From the NCBI GenBank assembly GCA_963834715.1, contig CAWIDE010000035.1:62001-126000 (forward strand): DNA of 64,000 bases. The letters run 5' to 3'. The notes beneath the pieces were generated by a model. That model was not told the origin of the DNA. It did no database searches and worked only from the letters and a program-made list of their open reading frames with translations. Both the position numbers and the translations under genes were made by a program. This stretch comes from CAVSUZ01 sp963834715. GTDB lineage: Bacteria; Pseudomonadota; Alphaproteobacteria; Acetobacterales; Acetobacteraceae. Below, one piece after another: positions 44,868-53,344 of this stretch; position 1 is the first letter of the stretch; each line of letters starts with the position of its first letter.

Positions 44868-47243
44868 CTAATCCTCCATCCCCGCCCGGATCAGAACCTC
44901 CCGCTTCCCCACATGGTTCGCCGGCCCGACCACCCCCTCCTTCTCCATCTGCTCAACCAACTTCGCCGCCCGGTTGTACCCAATATTCAAATGCCGCTGC
45001 ACAAAGCTCGTAGAGGCCTTCCCCTCCCGAGCCACCAGCGCCACCGCCGCCTCGTACAACCCCTTCTCCCCCTCACTCCCACCACCAACGGAAAACCCTG
45101 CCAAAGGCGCCGCGCCCTCATCATCCTCCGCCTCAGTCACCGAATCCACATAAGCCGGCTCGCCCTGTTCGCGCAGGAACTCGACCACTTTCTCCACCTC
45201 CTGATCCGAAACAAACGGCCCGTGCACGCGCGTAATCCGCCCGCCTCCGGCCATGTAAAGCATATCCCCCTGCCCCAGCAGTTGCTCCGCCCCCTGCTCC
45301 CCCAGGATCGTCCGGCTGTCGAACTTGCTGATCACCTGGAAGCTGATCCGCGTCGGGAAGTTGGCCTTGATCGTGCCGGTAATCACGTCCACCGAGGGCC
45401 GCTGCGTCGCCATGATCACATGAATCCCTGCCGCCCGCGCCATCTGAGCCAGCCGCTGCACCGCCGCCTCGATATCCTTCCCGGCGACCATCATCAGGTC
45501 CGCCATCTCATCCACCACCACCACGATGAACGGCAGAGGCTCCAGCGTCAGCGGCTGCTCCTCGAACGTCGGACGCCCCGTATCCGGATCGAACCCGGTC
45601 TGCACCCGCCGCGTCACCACCTCGCCCTTGGCCCGCGCTTCCGCCACCCGGTCGTTGTAACCGCCGATATTCCGCACTCCGAGCTGGCTCATCGCACGAT
45701 ACCGCCGCTCCATCTCCCGCACCGTCCACTTCAGCGCGGTCACCGCTTTCGCCGGCTCCGTCACCACCGGAGCCATCAGGTGCGGAATCCCCTCATACAT
45801 CGACAGTTCCAGCATCTTCGGATCGATCAGGATCAGCCGGCATTGATCGGGCGACAGGCGGTACAGCAGCGACAGGATCATCGCATTCACCCCGACCGAC
45901 TTCCCCGATCCGGTCGTCCCCGCGATCATCAGATGCGGCATCCGCTGCAGATCCGCGACAATTGGATTGCCGGAAATATCCTTCCCCAGCGTCAGCAGCA
46001 GCCGAGCCGTATGACGCTGCACCTCCTCCGAGGCCAACAGCTCCGACAGAAACACCGTCTCCCGCTTCGCATTTGGCACCTCGATGCCGATCACATTCCG
46101 CCCCGGCACCGTCGCAATCCGCACTGCCGTCACCGACAAACTGCGCGCCACGTCGTCCGCCAGCCCGATCACCCGAGCGCTCCGTATCCCCGGCGCCGGT
46201 TCCAGCTCATACAGCGTCACCACCGGGCCCGGGCGGATCTCCACGATGCTCCCCTGCACCCCGTAATCCGACAGCACCGTCTCCAGCAGCCGGGCATTGG
46301 CCTCCAGCGCTTCAGCACTCGGACCGCTGCTGGCCCGCGCCGGCGCCGGTTTGAGCAGCGAAAGCGACGGAAACCGCCATGCGCCCTCATGCAGCGGCAA
46401 ACTCTCCTGCCGCGGCTTCCGGGCCGCAGGAGCCGGTTTTTGCGCCGGTCTGATGGTCGGTGGCGGCGCCGCAGGCCGAGGCGCCGACAAGCGCGGCTCC
46501 CGCGCCTCGTCCCCGACCGGAAGTTCCGGCGCACGGCGCAGCAACCGCGTCAGCGCGAGCAACGGTGCTGAGGCACGGCCAATTAGCCACGCCGCGCTCC
46601 AACCCGTGGAGACCGAGAACCGGGCCACCCGCCCCAGGAACTGCCAGGTCGCGCGCCACTCGCCTGACGACAACCCAAGCGCCAGCAGCACCAGCGTGAA
46701 GGACAACCCGGCCATGAGCATCCACACCAGCACGGCGCCCACCGGACCAAGCAGCCCCCGGCCCGGCTCCAGCAGAGCAGGGGCCAGGACATGCCCGACC
46801 GCGCCGCCAGGGCCGGCCGAGCTGGGCCAGGCGACCGCCGCCAACCGCGGCACGGCGGCGAGTGTGGCTCCGGCCAGCGGCATCGCCGCGAGGATCGCGG
46901 CCAGCCGAGCCCCCACGCTCCCCAACCCCCTGCGCGACGCAATCCGCCACGCCCAGGCGAGCAAAGCAGCGCCTGGCAGCGCGCCAAACACCCCAACCCC
47001 TTGCAGCAGCAAATCGGCCACAACCGCCCCAACTGGACCCGTCAGGTTCATCGCCGCGGCATTGGTCGCGGTATCCAGGCTCGGGTCAGATGGGTTGTAG
47101 GTCGCTAGCGCAATCAGCAGAGCCAATCCGGCGCACCCCAACGCGAGGCCGGACATCTCCGCCGCCCGCCGCTGCATCAGGGCGCGAAGCGTGGGCGATA
47201 CCACACGGCGTGGCGGAGGAAGCGAACGGGCGGCGGCTGCCAT
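44868..47243 (-). CDS. ftsK: DNA translocase FtsK
   Basis: About 791 residues. Four N-terminal membrane helices (ALGCAGLALLIALATYN onward) anchor it at the septum. A Pro-rich linker leads to the RecA-like motor: Walker A IAGTTGSGKSVGVNAM at about residue 440, Walker B FIVVVVDEMADLMMV, MATQRPSVDVITGTIKANFP. The C-terminal gamma winged-helix (TSFVQRHLNIGYNRAAKLVE) recognises KOPS. It pumps chromosome ends during division. I chose ATG 47243 (MAAAARSLPPPRRVV); the frame extends upstream without conservation. Confidence 0.94.
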   Translation of the reverse strand: MAAAARSLPPPRRVVSPTLRALMQRRAAEMSGLALGCAGLALLIALATYNPSDPSLDTATNAAAMNLTGPVGAVVADLLLQGVGVFGALPGAALLAWAWRIASRRGLGSVGARLAAILAAMPLAGATLAAVPRLAAVAWPSSAGPGGAVGHVLAPALLEPGRGLLGPVGAVLVWMLMAGLSFTLVLLALGLSSGEWRATWQFLGRVARFSVSTGWSAAWLIGRASAPLLALTRLLRRAPELPVGDEAREPRLSAPRPAAPPPTIRPAQKPAPAARKPRQESLPLHEGAWRFPSLSLLKPAPARASSGPSAEALEANARLLETVLSDYGVQGSIVEIRPGPVVTLYELEPAPGIRSARVIGLADDVARSLSVTAVRIATVPGRNVIGIEVPNAKRETVFLSELLASEEVQRHTARLLLTLGKDISGNPIVADLQRMPHLMIAGTTGSGKSVGVNAMILSLLYRLSPDQCRLILIDPKMLELSMYEGIPHLMAPVVTEPAKAVTALKWTVREMERRYRAMSQLGVRNIGGYNDRVAEARAKGEVVTRRVQTGFDPDTGRPTFEEQPLTLEPLPFIVVVVDEMADLMMVAGKDIEAAVQRLAQMARAAGIHVIMATQRPSVDVITGTIKANFPTRISFQVISKFDSRTILGEQGAEQLLGQGDMLYMAGGGRITRVHGPFVSDQEVEKVVEFLREQGEPAYVDSVTEAEDDEGAAPLAGFSVGGGSEGEKGLYEAAVALVAREGKASTSFVQRHLNIGYNRAAKLVEQMEKEGVVGPANHVGKREVLIRAGMED

Positions 47244-47356
47244 ACGAATCGGGGGCCTTCTTGCGTCAGAACGCCAACCATAAGGCGGAAGTCCTTCCGA
47301 GTCTTTGGTTTTCCCCGTACGTTGCTTCCTCTCCTGCATATCGTTTATGCAGCGTG

Positions 47357-47660
47357 ATGGCCTTGCTTCCAAAGATACTGCCCCCGGACCCGCACCGTGT
47401 GGTGTCAGGTACCACGTTGCTCGCCGGCGTCAGCCTGGTTCTGGTCGTCGTCAACATCGTACTCGCCAGCATCAATGCCTCGGCCCAGGCGGAGGCCAAC
47501 CGCCGCCAGCAGACGCTCGCGGAGGCGGCGCGGCTGAACGCCGTAAACACCCTGCTCGACTCGCGCCCTGGTGCAACAGGCGAGCAGCGGGAACGACGCG
47601 AAAATCCAGGAGCTGCTGAAGACGGCAGGAGTGCCCTTTACCGCTCCCGCAAAGCCCTGA
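47357..47660 (+). CDS. Small membrane-anchored hypothetical protein, apparent frameshift
   Basis: Starts MALLPKILPPDPHRVVSG with one helix (TTLLAGVSLVLVVVNIVLAS), then a helical periplasmic part rich in Ala/Gln (RRQQTLAEAARLNAVNTLL). The natural continuation, ALVQQASSGNDAKIQELLK through AGVPFTAPAKP-stop, is in a neighbouring frame. The shift is near 47565 and one base would correct it. Uncorrected, the frame fuses to the next gene. Family not recognised. Divergent from ftsK. Confidence 0.55.
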
Positions 47661-47959
47661 TGCCCAACGACGTCCGGCTCGACATTCCGCTGGCCCTGGT
47701 CGTGCTGGCCTTCTTTCTGATCACCGCCTTCCAGACCGAGCAGCTCGTCCGTGAGCACAACGCGTTGATGGCCCTGCAGCGCGCGCAAGAGACGGGGCTG
47801 ACCCAGGCCGCCACTATGCGCGCGAAGTTCCAGATGCTCGCGGCCGAGACCGAGAAGCTGGCCCAGGCAGGCGATCCGGGCGCAAAAGTCGTGTTGGCCC
47901 ACTTACGCGACCAGGGCATCACGATCCGTCCCGGCGCCACCGCTTCGACCACGCCGTGA
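47660..47959 (+). CDS. Small membrane-anchored hypothetical protein
   Basis: 99 residues starting MPNDVRLDIPLALVVLAFFL, with one N-terminal helix and a coiled-coil-like tail (LMALQRAQETGLTQAATMRA, KFQMLAAETEKLAQAGD). Its ATG overlaps the stop of the repaired preceding gene (TGATG). The two look like paired proteins of similar topology. No known function. Confidence 0.55.
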   Translation: MPNDVRLDIPLALVVLAFFLITAFQTEQLVREHNALMALQRAQETGLTQAATMRAKFQMLAAETEKLAQAGDPGAKVVLAHLRDQGITIRPGATASTTP

Positions 47960-48747
47960 AGGCATTTCTGGCGCTGTTCACGGCTCTGCAAGCCGCCGGA
48001 CTCATGCCCGTGCGCGTCACCATCCCGGGCCCGAGCGGCCTGTCGCTGAACGCGGTCCTCGTGCGCCCCACTGGCCTGGTCAAATCTCCCGCAGTGGTGG
48101 CACTGCATGGCTGCGCCGGCCCCATTCCGGCGCGCGAAACACAGTGGGCCAAGCGGCTGGCCGAAACCGGCCATATCGTTCTGTTCCCCGACAGCTTCGG
48201 ATCACGCGGCCTGGGACCGCAGTGCCGGACGACAATCCGAACGGTGACCGAGTCCGGCCTACGGCGACAGGACGCCATCGCCGCGGCCGAGTGGTTGCAG
48301 GCCCAACCTGAGGTGCCCTCGGCCGGAGTGGCCCTGATCGGTTGGTCCAACGGCGGCGGCACTGTTCTTTACACCGCCGAGGACAATCCACCCCCGCCCC
48401 CTGGCTTGTTCTCTCGCTTCGTTGCTTTCTATCCGGGCTGCCGGACGGTCTCGCAGAATGGGTGGACTCCCTCTGGTCCGCTACTGCTTCTGGTTGGAGC
48501 GAATGATGACTGGACGCCCGCCGGCCCATGCGAAGTCCTGGCCAAGAAATACCCCAGGCTGATTACCCTGGTCGTTTACCCCGGCGCCTGGCACGACTTC
48601 GACCGCCCCGGCGTCCCAATCCGCAAACTGGCGGGCCTCGCTACGCCACCTAACGGGACAGGCCAGGCCCACGAAGGCACCAACGAGGCCGCCCGCCAGG
48701 ATGCCCTCGACCGCGTCCCGGAGTTCATCGCCGGCTACGCGCCATAA
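47956..48747 (+). CDS. Dienelactone-hydrolase-family protein
   Basis: 263 residues of alpha/beta hydrolase fold. The oxyanion region is VVALHGCAGP, the nucleophile elbow ALIGWSNGGGTVL (Ser), the acid in LLLVGANDDWTPAG and the His in VYPGAWHDFDRPG. Substrate unknown. A possible short N-terminal signal (KAFLALFTALQAAGL) suggests export. It starts at a GTG overlapping the preceding stop (GTGA), and its 3' end overlaps the convergent YcaQ-type gene by 13 bp. Confidence 0.8.
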   Translation: MKAFLALFTALQAAGLMPVRVTIPGPSGLSLNAVLVRPTGLVKSPAVVALHGCAGPIPARETQWAKRLAETGHIVLFPDSFGSRGLGPQCRTTIRTVTESGLRRQDAIAAAEWLQAQPEVPSAGVALIGWSNGGGTVLYTAEDNPPPPPGLFSRFVAFYPGCRTVSQNGWTPSGPLLLLVGANDDWTPAGPCEVLAKKYPRLITLVVYPGAWHDFDRPGVPIRKLAGLATPPNGTGQAHEGTNEAARQDALDRVPEFIAGYAP

Positions 48748-49814
48748 GCCGCGTCGAGAAAGCTCCGCATGCGCTCGACCTCCGCCTCGAAAGCGCGTCG
48801 GAAGTCCGCGCCCGGCTTGCGGCCCGCAAAACCAGCCTTTACGTCCAGGCCGCGACCAGTGCGCGTGCAGTTGACCCAGCCGATCACATCCGATCCCCAG
48901 AGCAGCGGCATCGCGTAATAGCCCAGGCGGCGCTTGGCGGGCGGGGTGTAGGCCTCGAAACGGTACGGCCAGCCCCAGAGGTGTTCGAAGCGGCGGCGAT
49001 CCCAGACCAGTGGATCGAACGGGGCGAGAAAGCGGACATTGCGGCGACTACGATCGTCTCCGTTCGTAACTGCGGGCCAGAGATACCGCACGCCATCGAC
49101 GACGGCAGCCTCCAACGCCCCAGTCCGGACCAACGCGCCCAGGGGGTCATATTTCACCTGCGGGCCCATAACAGTTCCTGCAAGGCGGGCTGTGGCTGCG
49201 CCGAGCGTCGGAGCCGCCACAGGAGCCAGCACCGATGCGACTAACAGCACCAATTGTTCCAGGCGCTTTTGCGGATCAAACTCGGCCTCCGGCTCCGGGG
49301 TGGCCTGATAAATCCGGATCCCCGCATCTCGGCGCGCCACCCGCATCAGCCCATGACGCAGCAGCTTCTCAAGCGCACGTGTCGTCGCCTTGGATACTCC
49401 ACCCCAGGCATTGATCTGACGCGCAGCACCGAAGTGCGCCTCCAAAGCAGCAGGGTGTGTGGGCCCATGCTCGCGGACACAGGCAAGTACGTCTGCTGCG
49501 AGGCCTGTCGGAACGAAGCGGCCGTCGCCCGCCTCGGGATCGTGCCGCGGCAATAGCAGGCTCCGGACGCGTGCCGGCATAAAGCCGTAGGCGTAGAGAT
49601 ACCCTTCTTCCAGGGCGAGCCTTGGATAGCGTCGCTCAAGGTCGCCCGCGCGATACCCTGTGACACGATGGCGGAGAATGAGGTCCTGTGCGCGGGCCGG
49701 CGCGCGGATTGGGTCAGCCTGCACGAAACCGGCAGTTGCGATTGCCTGCTCCAAAGGGCGTAGGTTTGGAAACGCTCGGAGCACGGCCATTCGCCGCAGT
49801 GTCGTGATGTCCAT
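48735..49814 (-). CDS. YcaQ/AlkX-type DNA glycosylase (winged-helix HTH_42)
   Basis: About 359 residues. It starts MDITTLRRMAVLRAFPN and carries FVQADPIRAPARAQDLIL, in which Gln-x-Asp corresponds to the catalytic QxD motif of E. coli YcaQ. Three winged-helix units follow (ALEAHFGAARQINAWGGVSK), then the beta-barrel end (RNVRFLAPFDPLVWDRRRFE, YYAMPLLWGSDVIGWVN). These enzymes unhook interstrand crosslinks and alkylated bases. ATG 49814 matches family starts; the longer frame to 49967 is unlikely. Confidence 0.85.
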   Translation of the reverse strand: MDITTLRRMAVLRAFPNLRPLEQAIATAGFVQADPIRAPARAQDLILRHRVTGYRAGDLERRYPRLALEEGYLYAYGFMPARVRSLLLPRHDPEAGDGRFVPTGLAADVLACVREHGPTHPAALEAHFGAARQINAWGGVSKATTRALEKLLRHGLMRVARRDAGIRIYQATPEPEAEFDPQKRLEQLVLLVASVLAPVAAPTLGAATARLAGTVMGPQVKYDPLGALVRTGALEAAVVDGVRYLWPAVTNGDDRSRRNVRFLAPFDPLVWDRRRFEHLWGWPYRFEAYTPPAKRRLGYYAMPLLWGSDVIGWVNCTRTGRGLDVKAGFAGRKPGADFRRAFEAEVERMRSFLDAAYGA

Positions 49815-49966
49815 CCGTTGACCACCTAGTGCCCGAGTCGGAACTTCGCTGTAGCAGTGATTCGCGTGAATCTGCGAGGCTGTCTGCCCCTGAGATGGAG
49901 AGCATCGGTGGGTGTTGCGCGTGGCGATCTGGCAACGCAGTCCCCAACCACGCGTCTGGGCGCTCA

Positions 49967-49995
49967 TTGACCCACTTCCAACGCGGCCCTATAAG
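49967..49995 (+). promoter_or_regulatory. Sigma-70-type promoter for rpmH operon
   Basis: TTGACC (49967-49972) and TATAAG (49990-49995) with a 17-bp spacer give a near-ideal promoter. The predicted start is near 50002, about 55 nt before the rpmH GTG. A 10-bp inverted repeat (GCCGCCGCCG at 49995-50004, CGGCGGCGGC at 50025-50034) overlaps the predicted start site. Confidence 0.65.
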
Positions 49996-50057
49996 CCGCC
50001 GCCGAAGTGGCCCCCCGGCATGCCCGGCGGCGGCCTATTTTCTGTTGGAGAGCGGCT

Positions 50058-50192
50058 GTGAAGCGCACCTATCAACCCTCGAAGCTCGTGCGGAAACGCC
50101 GGCACGGATTTCGCGCTCGGATGGCTACCGTCGGTGGCCGTAAGGTGCTGGCCAATCGCCGCGCCAAGGGCCGCAAGCGCCTGTCCGCCTGA
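50058..50192 (+). CDS. rpmH: 50S ribosomal protein L34
   Basis: 44 residues, MKRTYQPSKLVRKRRHGFRA and ending RKVLANRRAKGRKRLSA, the full L34 sequence. It starts at a GTG after GTTGGAGAGCG. First gene of the rpmH-rnpA-yidD-yidC block, close to dnaA, as is usual near the chromosomal origin. Confidence 0.97.
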   Translation: MKRTYQPSKLVRKRRHGFRARMATVGGRKVLANRRAKGRKRLSA

Positions 50193-50211
50193 GCCGTGGG
50201 ACTGTTCCGCC

Positions 50212-50553
50212 ATGCCTTCCCCAGCGTCCCGCTTGAAGCGCCGGGCGGATTTCCAGCGTGCCGCCGTCAAAGGCCGCAAGATCCCGACCGAGGGCCTCGT
50301 CCTGCAGGCGCTGCTTCGCCATGACGATGCACCGGCGCGCATCGGGTTCACCGTCACTAAAAAGGTTGGTAATGCCGTCGTCCGTAACCGCACCCGGCGG
50401 CGCCTGCGAGAAGCGGCTCGCCTTGTACTGGCTCGGCACCCATTAACCGGCGCCGACCTGGTGCTGATCGGGCGGGACAGTACCCGCACCCGCCCCTTCT
50501 CTGGACTCCAAGACGACCTACGCAGGGCACTCGCACGCGTGGGGCTGGCGTGA
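50212..50553 (+). CDS. rnpA: Ribonuclease P protein component
   Basis: 113 residues with RLKRRADFQRAAVKGRK, RIGFTVTKKVGNAVVRNRTR (the RNR motif) and RRRLREAARL. It binds the 5' leader of pre-tRNA as cofactor of the catalytic RNase P RNA. Its stop overlaps the yidD GTG by 4 bp. Confidence 0.95.
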   Translation: MPSPASRLKRRADFQRAAVKGRKIPTEGLVLQALLRHDDAPARIGFTVTKKVGNAVVRNRTRRRLREAARLVLARHPLTGADLVLIGRDSTRTRPFSGLQDDLRRALARVGLA

Positions 50554-50831
50554 GTCCCGCTGCCTGGGTCCTGATTGTGCTCGTACGGATCTATCAGTGG
50601 ACGCTCCGCCCGTTCATCGGAGCAAACTGCCGGTTCTTCCCGACCTGCAGCGACTATGCCCTGGAGGCCCTGCGTAGGCACGGCGCTCTGCGCGGGACAT
50701 GCCTGTCCGCTTGGCGCATCCTCCGCTGCAATCCTTGTAACCACGGGGGCTACGACCCGGTGCCCGCGTGCCAGTGCCGCTCCGCGCAGGCTTCGCGCAG
50801 CCTGACCTGCAGCGGCGATATGGGGACTTGA
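50550..50831 (+). CDS. yidD: Membrane protein insertion efficiency factor
   Basis: 93 residues of the YidD family: LVRIYQWTLRPFIGANCRFF, PTCSDYALEALRRHGALRG and RCNPCNHGGYDPVP, with the conserved Cys residues. It assists YidC at the inner membrane. It starts at GTG 50550 overlapping rnpA; its TGA shares one base with the yidC ATG. Confidence 0.93.
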   Translation: MSPAAWVLIVLVRIYQWTLRPFIGANCRFFPTCSDYALEALRRHGALRGTCLSAWRILRCNPCNHGGYDPVPACQCRSAQASRSLTCSGDMGT

Positions 50832-52585
50832 TGGATCAGACACGTCTGTTCGTCGCGATCGTTGTCTCGATCGCCATCCTGTTGGGCTGGCAGCTCATTG
50901 CCACCCGCTACCTGCCGCATCCGCCAGAGCCCACGAAGCAGAGCGAGCAGGCGCCAAAGGCCAAGAGCGCGACGCCGGCGGAGGGCGGCCCGCAAGCTGG
51001 CGCACCCGCGAGTCCTGCCGCACCTCCAGCTCTGGCGCAAAACGCGCCGCGACTGAAGATCGCCGCCCCCTCCGTCCGCGGCTCTCTCGACCTGCAGGGT
51101 GCCCGTCTCGACGACCTCATCCTGAACCACTACCGGGAGACGACCGCACCCGACTCGCCCGACGTGCAGTTGCTCGCTCCGCTGTCGAACGCACACCCCT
51201 ACTTCGTGCAGTTCGGCTGGTCTGCCGCGTCGGGATCGAATGTTAAATTACCCGGCGACGACACGATCTGGACCGCCTCGGCGCCCGAACTGACTGCGGA
51301 TCATCCGGTCACCCTATCCTGGAACAACGGCGCCGGACTCGACTTCCACATCCTGCTCTCCATCGACGACCACTACATTTTCTCGGTCAAGCAGGAGGTC
51401 ACGAACCACACCGGCGCGCCGATCCAACTGTATCCCTGGCAGCGGATCCGCCGCGACTACACCCCCGAGACTTCAGGGTATTACATTCTGTTCGAAGGGC
51501 TGACAGGTGTCTCTGATGGAACCCAGCATTTCTATGGCTATGCCAAGACCCGCGATGACGCCAAGGACAAGCCCGGTGACGTGGCCTATAGCGCTACCGG
51601 AACTGGTGGCTGGAGCGGAATAACCGACAAATACTGGCTGACCGCGCTAATCCCCGATCAGTCTATCGCGAGCACCGTGCAGTACCGCTACATCCCTGGT
51701 GACGCGGGGCATTATCAGGTCGATTATGCCACACCCACGCCGCAAACGATCGCCTCAGGGGCGACCGCCACCAACGCCACCTTGGTGTTTACCGGCGCGA
51801 AGGTGGTGAACATCCTGCAGAATTACCAGAACGAATATCACATCGTACGTTTTGTCGATGCTGTAGATTGGGGCTGGTTCTATTTCCTCACCAAACCGAT
51901 CTTTTATTGCCTCGACTTCCTCAATGGTCTGCTTGGCAATTTCGGCCTCGCGATCATCGTGTTCACGGTGTTCGTGAAAATATTGTTCTTCCCACTGGCC
52001 AATTACTCCTACCGCTCGATGAGCAAGATGCGACTGCTCAGCCCCAAGATCACGGCGTTGCGCGAACGGATGAAAGACGACCCGGCCAAACTGCAGCAGG
52101 AGATGATGGCGCTTTACAAAGCCGAGAAAATCAACCCGGCCAGCGGCTGTCTTCCGATGATTGTGCAGATCCCGGTGTTCTTCTCCCTTTACAAGGACAT
52201 CTTTGTCACAATCGAGATGCGGCAGGCTCCGTTCTATGGTTGGATTCACGACCTCTCGCAGATCGATCCGACCAACGTTTTCAACCTGTTTGGGCTGCTC
52301 CCCTTTGATCCGTCCACCATCTCACCGTTCCTGCACGTGGGCGCCTGGCCACTCATCATGGGCTTCTCGATGTGGCTGCAGCAGAGGCTCAACCCACCGC
52401 CGCCCGATCCCACCCAGGCCAAGCTTTTCCAGTTCATGCCGGTGATCTTCACCTTCATGCTGGCGCGCTTCCCCGCAGGCCTGGTGATCTACTGGACCAC
52501 CAACAATCTGCTCTCGGTGCTGCAGCAATGGGTCATCATGCGGCGCACCCGGCTCAGCCGCCCTAGCCTGGCGCGCACCACGTGA
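50831..52585 (+). CDS. yidC: Membrane protein insertase YidC
   Basis: 584 residues. Helix 1 at the N-terminus (LFVAIVVSIAILLGWQL), then a Pro/Ala-rich stretch, the large periplasmic beta-sandwich of Gram-negative YidC, and the conserved insertase helices. These include GLAIIVFTVFVKILFFPLAN, NPASGCLPMIVQIPVFFSLY and FPAGLVIYWTTNNLLSVLQQ. It inserts membrane proteins with or without Sec. ATG 50831 was preferred over the upstream in-frame start, which lies within yidD. Confidence 0.96.
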   Translation: MDQTRLFVAIVVSIAILLGWQLIATRYLPHPPEPTKQSEQAPKAKSATPAEGGPQAGAPASPAAPPALAQNAPRLKIAAPSVRGSLDLQGARLDDLILNHYRETTAPDSPDVQLLAPLSNAHPYFVQFGWSAASGSNVKLPGDDTIWTASAPELTADHPVTLSWNNGAGLDFHILLSIDDHYIFSVKQEVTNHTGAPIQLYPWQRIRRDYTPETSGYYILFEGLTGVSDGTQHFYGYAKTRDDAKDKPGDVAYSATGTGGWSGITDKYWLTALIPDQSIASTVQYRYIPGDAGHYQVDYATPTPQTIASGATATNATLVFTGAKVVNILQNYQNEYHIVRFVDAVDWGWFYFLTKPIFYCLDFLNGLLGNFGLAIIVFTVFVKILFFPLANYSYRSMSKMRLLSPKITALRERMKDDPAKLQQEMMALYKAEKINPASGCLPMIVQIPVFFSLYKDIFVTIEMRQAPFYGWIHDLSQIDPTNVFNLFGLLPFDPSTISPFLHVGAWPLIMGFSMWLQQRLNPPPPDPTQAKLFQFMPVIFTFMLARFPAGLVIYWTTNNLLSVLQQWVIMRRTRLSRPSLARTT

Positions 52586-52617
52586 TGCCACAACTCTATC
52601 ACACCGGCTGCTCTCCA

Positions 52618-52658
52618 CGTCATCGCGAGCCGCCGCTCGCGGCGGCGCGGCGATCCAG
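52618..52658. repeat. GC-rich palindromic element (REP-like)
   Basis: Contains GCCGCCGC-TC-GCGGCGGC (52629-52646), a perfect 8-bp stem, in the frame TCATCGCGAG ... CGGCGATCCAGG. Its outline parallels the repeat at 9147-9178. Lying just after yidC, it may act as a terminator or as an extragenic palindrome. No T-run follows. Confidence 0.5.
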
Positions 52659-52784
52659 GCCCACCGCGCGATAGAACGGGTCGCCGCGACCGGTTCACCA
52701 GGCACGTTTCCCGCTGTCCTCGGCGTCAGTTGCCTCCGCGCGAGGCCGCGACTAGGTTCCCGCCCACTTTGCTTGGAACACAAC

Positions 52785-53105
52785 ATGATCACCGTCATCT
52801 TCGTGCTGCTGAACTACGCTCTGGGCATCCTCAAGTGGGCCATCATTTTGGCAGCAGTGTTCAGCATCCTGATCGCCTTCGGCATCCTCGACGGGCGCAA
52901 CCGCATGGTCTGGACCATCGGCGACTTCCTTTATCGATTCACCGACCCCATCCTGCGCCCAATTCGCAATTTCCTGCCCAATTTCGGCGGCATCGATATT
53001 AGCCCCTGGATCGCGGTCATCCTGATCCAGGTCATCCAGGGCGTGCTGCTGCCAAAGCTCTTCGCTGCCGTCGCCTACGGCGCCTGGCAGCAACTGGTAT
53101 TCTGA
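52785..53105 (+). CDS. YggT-family membrane protein
   Basis: 106 residues with the YggT pattern: ILAAVFSILIAFGILDGRNR, then RFTDPILRPIRNFLPNFGGI (the conserved DPxLxPxR segment) and DISPWIAVILIQVIQGVLLP. An integral membrane protein often encoded in core regions; it is linked to cell shape and osmotic stress in some bacteria. ATG 52785 was chosen over a TTG four codons upstream. Confidence 0.9.
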   Translation: MITVIFVLLNYALGILKWAIILAAVFSILIAFGILDGRNRMVWTIGDFLYRFTDPILRPIRNFLPNFGGIDISPWIAVILIQVIQGVLLPKLFAAVAYGAWQQLVF

Positions 53106-53138
53106 TCTGCTGTCACCGGGCGAGAGCAGCCCGCGGCG

Positions 53139-53327
53139 TCAAAAATCAGTACACCGCCCCTTCCGCTCCCAGTCACCATATCGCGTCGGCTCTGGTCCGG
53201 CCGGTCCGCCGATCTCCCTCGGCTTGTTCGGCTCCGCCTGCTCTGCAGCCTTCTCTGTGGCTTCCGGCGCTTTCGCCACGTTCTGAAACACGCGCCAGCG
53301 CTCGGGAATCAACTTCCGCCTGTCCAT
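53139..53327 (-). CDS. Succinate dehydrogenase assembly factor 4-like protein (DUF1674)
   Basis: 62 residues ending EIGGPAGPEPTRYGDWERKG-RCTDF, the invariant C-terminal signature of SdhAF4/DUF1674. In mitochondria the family protects flavinylated SdhA; the bacterial role is probably the same. It follows the histidine kinase on the same strand. The long frame that fuses it to the kinase is an artefact of the kinase frameshift. Confidence 0.9.
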   Translation of the reverse strand: MDRRKLIPERWRVFQNVAKAPEATEKAAEQAEPNKPREIGGPAGPEPTRYGDWERKGRCTDF

Positions 53328-53344
53328 GGCCTCGATATGTGTGC

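Noticed and set aside
44913..46571. Long plus-strand open frame of 552 codons
   Set aside because: It lies antisense within ftsK; composition (His/Arg/Pro-rich) is that of a mirror frame and no domain is visible.
46862..47356. N-terminal extension of the small membrane protein at 47357
   Set aside because: The upstream part runs antisense through the start of ftsK; the conserved protein with its membrane helix starts at 47357.
53139..53344. Single 517-codon kinase fused to the DUF1674 protein
   Set aside because: The fusion arises from the kinase frameshift; each part has its own natural end or start in the correct frame.
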